Origin: Nitrospirae bacterium RBG_13_39_12 | Lineage (GTDB): Bacteria; Nitrospirota; Thermodesulfovibrionia; Thermodesulfovibrionales; SM23-35 | Direction of reading: 5' to 3' | Assembly (NCBI GenBank): GCA_001805125.1 | Contig: MHEF01000125.1 | Span: 1 to 12,282, forward strand | Length of the DNA: 12,282 nucleotides | Shown: piece after piece, positions 6,376 through 12,282 of the stretch | How positions within the stretch are numbered: position 1 is the first letter of the stretch | How the letters are laid out: each line of letters begins with the position of its first letter | The notes under the pieces: model-generated | Database searches by the model: none | The model's input: the letters and a program-made list of their open reading frames with translations, nothing else | Told to the model about the DNA's origin: nothing | Made by a program: the position numbers and the translations under genes

Positions 6376-7260
6376 CTAAACTATTGTCTCTGCAACGCCA
6401 TACCAGTTATCAGCACCCATTCTATAAGCTGCAGCGAGTGCTGTCTTTTTTGATTCAAAAACACCAAAGACAGTAGGTCCGCTGCCGGTCATTGAAGAAA
6501 TTAGTGCCCCGTTCTCTAACAGTCTCTCCTTGATTTTACCAACTACAGGATATTTTTCAATAACAACCTTTTCAAGGTCATTACTGAGAAATGTGCTAAG
6601 AGAGGTAAAATCTCTTTTCGAAAGAGCCTGACAGAAAAGTTTAATATCAACAGGTTTTTTTGTCAACTTGTCAGTATAAATCTTATCGAAATATTCATAA
6701 GCCCATGCTGTGGAAACAGACATCCCCGGTTTTACAAGAAGAAGCACGATCGCCGATTTATTATGTTTAAGAGGAACTACCCTCTCACCTCTGCCTTCTA
6801 CAAGGGCAAATGAGCTGTTTAAAAAAAAAGGTACATCCGAGCCGATTTTCCTGCCTATTGTGCTTAACTCTCTGTTGTTTAAGCCAATACTCCATAATAT
6901 GTTAAGACCCAAAAGTGTATACGCCGCATCACTGCTTCCTCCTCCGAGCCCGGCGCTGACCGGAATATTCTTTTGTAAGGTTATCTTTGCTCCGTCATTG
7001 CAAGATGTATATTTCTTGAAGAGAGACGCAGCTTTATGTACAAGATTAATTTCAACGGGTATATCTAAATCACTTGAAATGACCAGGCTGTCTGCTTTTT
7101 TAAACGATAGCTTATCGTAAAGGCTGATGCACTGCATTAAGCTTATTATGTTGTGGTAACCGTCTTTCCTTTTCCCGAGTATTGTAAGGAACCAGTTTAT
7201 TTTTGCGGGTGCCCTCAGTGAAAAAGAAGATGGACGGGCGGCAGGTGACAAATTTTTCAT
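6376..7260 (-). CDS. ispE: 4-diphosphocytidyl-2-C-methyl-D-erythritol kinase
   Basis: IspE phosphorylates CDP-methylerythritol in the MEP pathway, giving the precursor of the cyclodiphosphate on the way to isoprenoids. It is a GHMP kinase. The 294 residues are normal length. Motif 1 is APAKIN (17-22, catalytic Lys20) followed by KRKDGYHNI. The ATP loop is IPVSAGLGGGSSDAA (99-113, catalytic Asp111). GSDVPFF is at 140-146, and motif 3 SMTGSGPTVFGVF is at 256-268. The ATG at 7260 overlaps the TPR gene stop as ATGA, which supports this start and suggests translational coupling, although it gives about 13 residues before the usual start of the fold. The stop TAG (6378-6376) ends 1 base before tRNA-Gln. 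Confidence 0.95.
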   Translation of the reverse strand: MKNLSPAARPSSFSLRAPAKINWFLTILGKRKDGYHNIISLMQCISLYDKLSFKKADSLVISSDLDIPVEINLVHKAASLFKKYTSCNDGAKITLQKNIPVSAGLGGGSSDAAYTLLGLNILWSIGLNNRELSTIGRKIGSDVPFFLNSSFALVEGRGERVVPLKHNKSAIVLLLVKPGMSVSTAWAYEYFDKIYTDKLTKKPVDIKLFCQALSKRDFTSLSTFLSNDLEKVVIEKYPVVGKIKERLLENGALISSMTGSGPTVFGVFESKKTALAAAYRMGADNWYGVAETIV

Positions 7261-8942
7261 TCCAATTTATGAAGTTTATTTTCGACGCGTTCTTTAAGTC
7301 CTTCTTCTTTATCAGGAAACTTTAATGCTTTCCCCCAGTATTCTTTAGCTTTTTCCTTAATGCCCATCGATTGATACACATCTCCTATATGTTCAACTAT
7401 AACAGGGTCGTCCTGTGATAATTCAGCAGCCCTGAGCAGGTTCTTGAGTGCCTCGTCATATTTGCCTAATTTAAAATAAAGCCATCCAAGGCTGTCAATG
7501 ATATAACCGTTATCAGGTTTTAGATCCAGAGCCCTGGATATGAGCGAATGCGCTTCTTCGAGATTTATCCCTTTTTCAACATAGCTGTAGCCCAGGTAAT
7601 TAAGTGCGTCTGCATGTTTCGGGTTAATCTCTATTACCTTTTTCAAGTTGCTTACCATCTCATCAAATCTGTTTGTTTTTTCAAATACTATGGCAAGATT
7701 AAAGGTTAATTCATCATTGTCCTTAAACCGGCTGAGTGCATCCTTCAGGATTGTTTCAGCTGCTGCATAATCCTTTTTATGCAGATAAGCTACAGCCAGG
7801 TAGAGATAAACCTCGGGCTTTTCTTTCTCGAAACTCAGTATTTCTTTATATACTTCAATTGCATCATTATCCATGTTGAGCTTTGTATATAAATATCCAA
7901 GATGAAGAAAGGCGCTTAAATTATCTGGTTCCTGCAGAATTATCTTTTTTAACTCTGTGACAGCGTCTTCATTTTTACCTGCTTCCTCGAGCGATATAGC
8001 AAGATAGTATCTGATAGAAGTCTCGTCAGGTTTGGCTTCCAGTACAATCCTGAATTCATCAATAGACCTGTCAAACTGGCCATTTTCAAAATAAAGTATC
8101 CCGAGTTTTATATGTATATCAATGTTTGCAGGCAGGTATGAGCTTATCTCTTTAAATTGCTCAATTGCTTTATCGTTGGACTTCTCCCTGAAGAAGATCT
8201 GCGCAAGCCTGTCCCTGGCCCGCAGGTTATGAGGGTTTATTTCAATAGCCCTGGTATAATATTCTTCAGCCTCTTTAATGTTGCCTTTGCTCTCGTTTAT
8301 CATTCCTAAATTGAAATGGGCTGCATCGAAGTTAGGTCTCTGTTCTATCGCTTTCTGGAAGTATTTTTCAGCTTTTTCAATATCTCCTTTCTCGATGTTT
8401 ATTGAACCAAGATAATAGATTGCCATTATGTTCTCAGGATGCATTTTTACGAGTCCCTCGAGAAATTCATTAGCCTTGTCGTATTCCTGCATAGAAGCAT
8501 AAAGGACACTTATAAACAGGGCTGCCTCCTGGTTGTCCGGCTGTATTTTAAGGACCTTCTCATAAATATTCACGGAATCCTGTGACCTTTTCTGACTGTT
8601 GTAAAGCTCGCCAAGGAGCATGAGAGCAGGAATATAATCCGGGTCACTCTGGACGATTTCCTCTGCGAGTGATATTGCCTCTGTCACCTTGCCGGTTCTG
8701 AGCAACATATAGCTGATCTGCGTTTTGAGATAAGATGATGAGGGGTCGAATTTGAGGGCATTGTTGTAATGTTCGATTGCCTCTTCCCACTTTCCATCTT
8801 TTTCTGCGGTATAACCGAGGATATATTGATAATAAGCATCCTCTGGAGGAAAGGATTTTTCTTCATGTAGTTCCGCGTGTTTTAAACTGCATGAGATGAT
8901 AAAAATATGGAAAAACAACAGGAATATTATTCTTAAAAACAT
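7257..8942 (-). CDS. TPR-repeat lipoprotein
   Basis: A 561-residue protein made almost wholly of tetratricopeptide repeats. Residues 1-18 are a short lipoprotein signal with lipobox IISC (Cys18), so the mature protein is probably lipid-anchored outside the inner membrane. From about residue 36 to the end I count 15 consecutive repeats of 34-35 residues, many ending in the PDN/PEN/PHN turn. The last two (LGYSYVEKG..., DSLGWLYFKLGKYDEAL) match what I recall of the large TPR proteins that precede lolB-ispE in pseudomonads; lolB itself is missing here. TPR arrays are protein-binding scaffolds, so a role in envelope assembly is plausible but not shown. The gene heads the ispE-prs-rplY-pth transcript and overlaps ispE by 4 bases. 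No Shine-Dalgarno is visible before the ATG; a -10-like CATAAT ends 5 bases before it, so the message may be leaderless. Confidence 0.9.
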   Translation of the reverse strand: MFLRIIFLLFFHIFIISCSLKHAELHEEKSFPPEDAYYQYILGYTAEKDGKWEEAIEHYNNALKFDPSSSYLKTQISYMLLRTGKVTEAISLAEEIVQSDPDYIPALMLLGELYNSQKRSQDSVNIYEKVLKIQPDNQEAALFISVLYASMQEYDKANEFLEGLVKMHPENIMAIYYLGSINIEKGDIEKAEKYFQKAIEQRPNFDAAHFNLGMINESKGNIKEAEEYYTRAIEINPHNLRARDRLAQIFFREKSNDKAIEQFKEISSYLPANIDIHIKLGILYFENGQFDRSIDEFRIVLEAKPDETSIRYYLAISLEEAGKNEDAVTELKKIILQEPDNLSAFLHLGYLYTKLNMDNDAIEVYKEILSFEKEKPEVYLYLAVAYLHKKDYAAAETILKDALSRFKDNDELTFNLAIVFEKTNRFDEMVSNLKKVIEINPKHADALNYLGYSYVEKGINLEEAHSLISRALDLKPDNGYIIDSLGWLYFKLGKYDEALKNLLRAAELSQDDPVIVEHIGDVYQSMGIKEKAKEYWGKALKFPDKEEGLKERVENKLHKLE

Positions 8943-8993
8943 ATTTAATTATGACACAAAGATAAGATTGATAACAATATGATAAACTTCCGT
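8943..8993. promoter_or_regulatory. Compact divergent promoter region, TPR operon and priA homologue
   Basis: Only 36 bases separate the two ATGs at 8942 (minus) and 8979 (plus). On the minus strand TTGTTA (8977-8972), 18 bases, CATAAT (8953-8948) and then 5 bases to the ATG suggest an almost leaderless transcript. On the plus strand TATGAT (8978-8983) could be a -10 box ending 10 bases before an in-frame second ATG at 8994; its -35 is poor. Neither gene has a Shine-Dalgarno. These are pattern matches in AT-rich DNA. Confidence 0.35.
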
Positions 8994-10904
8994 ATGGAGT
9001 ACATTGATGTCCTTTTTCCCATAAGCCTCGGACCTCTAACCTACAGATGTCAGGGAGCAAATTTAGAGAGTGCAAAACCTGGCATGATAGTAAGTGCACC
9101 GCTTAAGAACAAAACCGCAAAAGGGATAATTATAGGTAAGTCTTCATCAGTTCCGCCTGTTGATGTAAAAGATATTCTGAAGATTTACAATGATGCCCCG
9201 ATATTTGGTGGTAAAATGATTAATCTCCTCAGATGGATGTCGGAATACTACATGACAGAACAGGGCATCGTATTGAAAAACATGATCCCGAAAGAGGCAT
9301 TTACGAAAGTAAAAAAAAAGGATACAAAGACTGAACAAGTAACCGGACAGCCAATAAATACAACTGCTGTAGACAATATTACAGTAACCCATCTTATAAA
9401 CTCGGTTAATAAAAATGCATACAGGACATTCCTGTTGCATGCCCCATCTTATGAATATGAATACTCATTCCTGATAAACATACTTTCATCAATTAATAAT
9501 GCAATAGTTCTTGTCCCGGAGGTATCACTCATAAACAGCCTTTACTTTTTTTTGAATGAGAGGTTTGGCAAAAGAGTATGCCTTTTCCATAGCGGATTGA
9601 GCCGGGGCAGGAGGTCCGAAGCCATAGAAAGGATTGTTTCAGGGCATTCCGACATCATACTGGGCACGAGATCTGCTGTCTTTGCTCCTGTCAGAAAGGT
9701 TTCCTTTATCGCAGTGTTAAGCGAACACAGCAGTTCTTATAAACAGGAGAACATCCCTTGTTACAGCGGGAGGGATGTCGCCGTAAAAAGAGGATATTTT
9801 GAGAAGGCAACTGTACTTCTCTCATCCGTCTGTCCGTCTGTTGAGTCTCTGTATAACTGCAAAAAAAATAAATATTCATTGTTAACGCCAGTGTCTGATG
9901 TCAGGAAACCAAAGATCAGGATTATAGATATGAGATACGAAAAACTTCTGAAGCCGTATCTGTCAAAAAAGGTTGTTGATGCCTCTTTGAAGTATGTCAA
10001 AAATGATAAAAAAATAATGTTTGTAATAAACCGGAGAGGGTACTCGACTCTTCAATGCATGGATTGCAATTATATAGAAGAGTGCCCTGATTGCAAAATC
10101 CCCTTGGTGTTCCATAAGCAGGATATGTCATTAAAATGTCATTACTGCGGCTACATATTGTCTAAAGTGCCTGAGAGTTGCAGCAGGTGCAGGAGCTATA
10201 ATATGAAATTGCTTGGTGCAGGCACACAAAGGATTCAGGAAGATATTGAGCAACTAACAGGGATAGAAACACTAAGAATAGACAGTGACAGGTCACGCAA
10301 GAAATCTGAGGTAAAAGGGTTAGAAGTTGCTGCATTCAGTGACAGTTCCAGGATAATTGTTGGAACAAAACTTATGACGAAGAGGCTGGGAATCTCAGGA
10401 GAATTTTCCATGGCAGCTATTTTAAATACAGATCTTTCCCTTAATTTACCTGATTTTAGATCTGCGGAAAAGGCGTTTCAGGATATATCATCCATATCAA
10501 ATAAAATTGAGCCTGGGGGCGAGATATTCGTACAAACAAAAATGCCGCATAACTATCTGTTTAAATACCTGAAAAATTATGACTATATATCATTTTTCAA
10601 TGAAGAGCTGAGCAGGCGCAAAACTTTGTCATATCCCCCTTACTCAAAACTGCTGGTCATTAAATTAATAAGTAAAAGGAATGTATCGAAAGAACTGTCA
10701 GAGGTTATTAAAAAGACAGACAAGGAGGTAGAAGTGCTTGGCCCGTCTGTTTTAAAGGGGACAGGAGACAAAAAAGAGTTCAGAGTGGTTCTAAGGGCTT
10801 CTGCGCAGGAGAGACTCCATACTGCAGCAGGAATATTTATTCAGTTATTTAAGGGTTTTAAAGATGTAATAATAAGAATCGATGTTGACCCCATATCGAT
10901 TTAG
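8979..10904 (+). CDS. priA: PriA homologue (primosomal protein N') with degenerate helicase motifs
   Basis: PriA restarts stalled replication forks and normally is a superfamily 2 helicase with a zinc module. This 641-residue protein keeps the N-terminal 3'-DNA-binding domain start (YIDVLFPISLGPLTY, 8-22), LLHSG-like and GTRSAVFAPV (229-238) segments, SEHSSSYKQE with GRDVAVKRG, NRRGYSTLQC (351-360), all eight zinc cysteines (C360, C363, C369, C372, C387, C390, C401, C404), LGAGTQRIQEDIEQL (412-426) and NLPDFRSAEKAF (489-500). The ATPase motifs are gone. Walker A GVTGSGKTE is APSYEYEYS (155-163), DEEH is LSEH (247-250), SATPS is SSVCPS, the GTQML motif is GTKLM with no GHDF, and the arginine-finger QVAGRAGR is ISSISNKIE. 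The frame is unbroken, so it is probably expressed as an ATPase-dead form, as described for actinobacterial PriA. ATG at 8994 (MEYIDV) is an equally good start; neither has a ribosome site. Confidence 0.88.
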   Translation: MINFRMEYIDVLFPISLGPLTYRCQGANLESAKPGMIVSAPLKNKTAKGIIIGKSSSVPPVDVKDILKIYNDAPIFGGKMINLLRWMSEYYMTEQGIVLKNMIPKEAFTKVKKKDTKTEQVTGQPINTTAVDNITVTHLINSVNKNAYRTFLLHAPSYEYEYSFLINILSSINNAIVLVPEVSLINSLYFFLNERFGKRVCLFHSGLSRGRRSEAIERIVSGHSDIILGTRSAVFAPVRKVSFIAVLSEHSSSYKQENIPCYSGRDVAVKRGYFEKATVLLSSVCPSVESLYNCKKNKYSLLTPVSDVRKPKIRIIDMRYEKLLKPYLSKKVVDASLKYVKNDKKIMFVINRRGYSTLQCMDCNYIEECPDCKIPLVFHKQDMSLKCHYCGYILSKVPESCSRCRSYNMKLLGAGTQRIQEDIEQLTGIETLRIDSDRSRKKSEVKGLEVAAFSDSSRIIVGTKLMTKRLGISGEFSMAAILNTDLSLNLPDFRSAEKAFQDISSISNKIEPGGEIFVQTKMPHNYLFKYLKNYDYISFFNEELSRRKTLSYPPYSKLLVIKLISKRNVSKELSEVIKKTDKEVEVLGPSVLKGTGDKKEFRVVLRASAQERLHTAAGIFIQLFKGFKDVIIRIDVDPISI

Positions 10905-10927
10905 AATGTGAAATAAAAAAATTGGGA

Positions 10928-10933
10928 TATAAT
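10928..10933 (+). promoter_or_regulatory. Possible -10 box before the membrane protein gene
   Basis: A perfect TATAAT lies 20 bases before the ATG at 10954, in the 49-base gap after the priA homologue. The -35 position (AATGTG) is poor. It could give the downstream gene its own transcript with a short leader; the gene also lacks a Shine-Dalgarno. Confidence 0.35.
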
Positions 10934-10953
10934 ACACGTTCAGTAACAAAATC

Positions 10954-11586
10954 ATGAGCAGTAATCACAGAAAAGTGGCGCTTTTGCTGGTGGGTTTTCT
11001 GCTTGTATTCACATGGTCTGCTATTCGTCCATACAACTATTTCGTCTGGCTTCTGGAGGTATTGCCTGCAATAATAAGTATTGCTATTCTCTTTGCTACT
11101 TATCGGCGTTTCAGGTTTACCTTTCTTGTTTATGCGCTTATCTGGCTCCATGCAATTATATTGGTTATCGGAGGGCATTACACATATGCAGAAATGCCTT
11201 TATTTAACTGGTTGAGGGACACATTTGACCTTAGCAGAAATTATTATGACCGACTGGGACACTTTGCTCAAGGTTTTGTTCCTGCGATTATTACGCGTGA
11301 AATACTTTTAAGAAAATCACCGCTTAAGCAGGGGAAATGGTTATTTTTCCTGGTTGTGTGTGTCTGCCTTGCCCTCAGCGCTTTCTATGAATTCATCGAA
11401 TGGTGGATAGCTCTTGCTACCGGCACTGCTGCAACAGACTTTCTGGGAACACAGGGTGATATCTGGGATACCCAGTGGGATATGCTCTTTGCAACATGTG
11501 GGGCGGTTATCTCTCAACTGATTCTTGGGCAAACACACGACAGGGCACTGGAGAGAATCTCAGCGAGTAAAGAACAGGTTTTATAG
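10954..11586 (+). CDS. YjdF/DUF2238-family inner membrane protein
   Basis: A 210-residue polytopic membrane protein. Hydrophobic segments are at about 7-24, 33-50, 55-73, 104-118, 128-146 and 176-193, so five or six membrane spans. The polar motifs GGHYTYAEMPLFNW (73-86), RNYYDRLGHFAQGF (95-108), SAFYEFIEWW (142-151) and LGTQGDIWDTQWDM (164-177) are the signature I associate with the DUF2238 (E. coli YjdF) family. The conserved His, Glu, Asp and Trp residues clustered at membrane edges look like a metal or substrate site, but the family has no established function. It follows the priA homologue on the same strand after 49 bases; a link between the two is not evident. Confidence 0.85.
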   Translation: MSSNHRKVALLLVGFLLVFTWSAIRPYNYFVWLLEVLPAIISIAILFATYRRFRFTFLVYALIWLHAIILVIGGHYTYAEMPLFNWLRDTFDLSRNYYDRLGHFAQGFVPAIITREILLRKSPLKQGKWLFFLVVCVCLALSAFYEFIEWWIALATGTAATDFLGTQGDIWDTQWDMLFATCGAVISQLILGQTHDRALERISASKEQVL

Positions 11587-11857
11587 GGTTTCTGCTTTCG
11601 CAGATATCTCATAGGAATTGACACTTCTGCATGAGCTGACAATTGTGATTGTTTCTTCCGAAAATCATTATAAGATAATACTTTTGTTCTTCGAACTTGA
11701 GCTGCAAAAATACATCCCATACCACTAAAAAATTATCAATTTGCAATAAACAAGTCTGACCCTTTCCGGATTGTTTTGGCCCAATCTTTCATCCTTTTTT
11801 CAACTTACTCAATGAACGTCCCATATTTAGACTTTTTCTCATATGCCTTATCGAAGA

Positions 11858-11949
11858 TTCAGGGTTAACCCTTCAAAATTCATTTAACAATCAATTGACA
11901 AATATTAAAAACAAGTAGATTAAATGAAAAATGAAGATTTAACCCTGAA
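11858..11949. repeat. 11-bp inverted repeat pair around 70 bases
   Basis: TTCAGGGTTAA (11858-11868) and TTAACCCTGAA (11939-11949) are exact inverted copies. The left copy is also part of a 10-bp palindrome GGGTTAACCC (11862-11871). The enclosed 70 bases are AT-rich and code for nothing. It could be a tiny non-autonomous element or a regulator site pair; no target duplication is obvious. Confidence 0.4.
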
Positions 11950-12046
11950 CGCAATCTACATATCTATTCCCATGAGCATTTATAATTTCTTCTATAATCG
12001 TTTCTGCGTCAATGGATGCCATAGAACTTTTCTTATAAAATCTCCT

Positions 12047-12112
12047 AGCAGGCTGCTTAAAAACCCGTCACGTGTCATTGCGAGGAGTCCCGAAGGCATT
12101 GGGACCAAAGAG
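12047..12112. repeat. Composite dispersed-repeat remnant
   Basis: AGCAG/CTGCT around a single G (12047-12057) runs into TAAAAACCC and then GTCATTGCGAGGAG (12074-12087) and GTCCC...GGGAC (12087-12091, 12101-12105). The AGCAGGCTGCT-AAAAA and GTCATTGCGAGGAG blocks are familiar from dispersed intergenic repeats in many bacterial genomes. Only one degraded copy lies in this window. Confidence 0.5.
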
Positions 12113-12153
12113 GGGTATTTTCAGATCAATAAAGAATTGAATCGGTTTTGAGA

Positions 12154-12182
12154 TTGACAAAATAGTAAAATAATTTTATTAT
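12154..12182 (+). promoter_or_regulatory. Sigma70-type promoter of the antitoxin gene
   Basis: A perfect -35 TTGACA (12154-12159), a 17-base spacer and -10 TATTAT (12177-12182, five of six consensus) predict a start near 12189-12190. That is about 30 bases before the ATG at 12219, leaving room for the GAGGAG ribosome site (12203-12208). This is the best promoter in the window. Confidence 0.75.
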
Positions 12183-12187
12183 TTTAC
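12165..12187. promoter_or_regulatory. Palindromic operator candidate over spacer and -10 box
   Basis: GTAAAATAAT (12165-12174) and ATTATTTTAC (12178-12187) are exact inverted 10-bp arms around TTT. The palindrome covers the promoter spacer and the whole -10 box. AbrB/MazE antitoxins are dimers that repress their own promoters through such palindromes, so this is a likely autoregulatory site. Chance is reduced by the perfect match but raised by the A/T-only composition of most positions. Confidence 0.55.
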
Positions 12188-12218
12188 ATAAGATTTAAAT
12201 CAGAGGAGATTTAACATA

Positions 12219-12282
12219 ATGAAGACATTGACGGTTTCACCGAAAAGACAGATAGCCATACCAAAAGATGTTTGTGAAAAAC
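12219..12282 (+). CDS. AbrB/MazE-family (SpoVT-AbrB) antitoxin, N-terminus only
   Basis: The ATG at 12219 follows GAGGAG (12203-12208) by 10 bases and opens 21 codons to the window end. The peptide (MKTLTVSPKRQIAIPKDVCEK, given here to its end) matches the swapped-hairpin beta-alpha-beta start of SpoVT-AbrB DNA-binding domains, normally of the form V-x-x-K-G-Q-V/I-x-I-P-K-x-V-R. Here Gly after Lys9 is Arg and the conserved Arg before Glu-Lys is Cys. Such small proteins usually precede a PIN/VapC or MazF toxin, which would lie just beyond the edge. The palindrome over the promoter fits autorepression. A stand-alone AbrB-type regulator is the alternative. Confidence 0.75.
   Translation, partial: MKTLTVSPKRQIAIPKDVCEK

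Larger units (their letters stand above)
11587..12153. other. Gene-free AT-rich spacer with repeat remnants
   Basis: These 567 bases hold no supported gene. Open frames here are short, have no ribosome site and resemble nothing. I see an 11-bp inverted repeat pair (11858-11868, 11939-11949) and a composite dispersed-repeat remnant (12047-12112). No terminator with a T-run follows the membrane protein gene; the small TCTGC/GCAGA hairpin near 11589-11602 is not followed by T. The spacer separates the housekeeping side from the antitoxin gene at the right edge. Confidence 0.6.

Noticed and set aside
6256..6453. 65-codon plus-strand frame
   Set aside because: It runs antisense through tRNA-Gln and the 3' end of ispE.
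9147..9440. Minus-strand 97-codon frame inside the priA homologue
   Set aside because: Antisense shadow; the plus-strand frame carries the family motifs and runs 641 codons.
11924..12151. 75-codon plus-strand frame in the right spacer
   Set aside because: No ribosome site, atypical composition, and it reads through the dispersed-repeat remnant (SRVIARSPEGI comes from GTCATTGCGAGGAG).

Overview
The window is moderately AT-rich bacterial chromosome. A TPR protein with a lipobox points to a cell with a lipoprotein-sorting envelope. The gene order TPR / ispE / tRNA-Gln / prs / rplY / pth is an old housekeeping neighbourhood of Gram-negative bacteria. The RuBisCO-like protein, a PriA with an eroded motor, and short dispersed repeats of the GTCATTGCGAGGAG type would fit a Nitrospirota or Desulfobacterota-like lineage. 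That phylum guess rests on general resemblance and is weak.

Layout. (1) Positions 1-1062 look like the edge of an accessory region. The minus strand holds a 5'-terminal piece of an exported coiled-coil protein with its own promoter. Then come about 400 bases without a gene, carrying hairpins, a short direct repeat and a strong minus-strand terminator, and finally the 5' half of a tRNA-Val(GAC) gene that stops matching a tRNA right after the anticodon loop. (2) Positions 1114-8942 are read from the minus strand. In transcription order they are a 15-repeat TPR lipoprotein, ispE (isoprenoid precursor synthesis), tRNA-Gln(UUG), prs (PRPP synthesis), rplY (ribosomal protein L25/CTC), pth (peptidyl-tRNA hydrolase), moeA (molybdenum cofactor) and, after a 263-base repeat-rich gap, a RuBisCO-like protein. 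(3) Positions 8979-11586 are read from the plus strand: a PriA homologue divergent from the TPR gene, then a YjdF/DUF2238-type membrane protein. (4) Positions 11587-12218 hold no convincing gene but contain repeat remnants. They end in a promoter with a perfect palindrome over its spacer and -10 box, just before the first 21 codons of an AbrB/MazE-type antitoxin cut off by the window end.

The TPR-to-pth block looks like one transcription unit: ATGA overlap between TPR and ispE, 1 base between the ispE stop and the tRNA, and 9 and 7 bases between prs, rplY and pth. It links translation (tRNA, L25, Pth) with nucleotide and isoprenoid precursor supply. The most unusual items are: the PriA homologue, whose zinc module is intact but whose Walker A, DEEH and arginine-finger motifs have all gone; the RuBisCO-like protein, which keeps nearly every RuBisCO active-site residue except two; the truncated tRNA-Val; and the palindromic operator candidate at the right edge.
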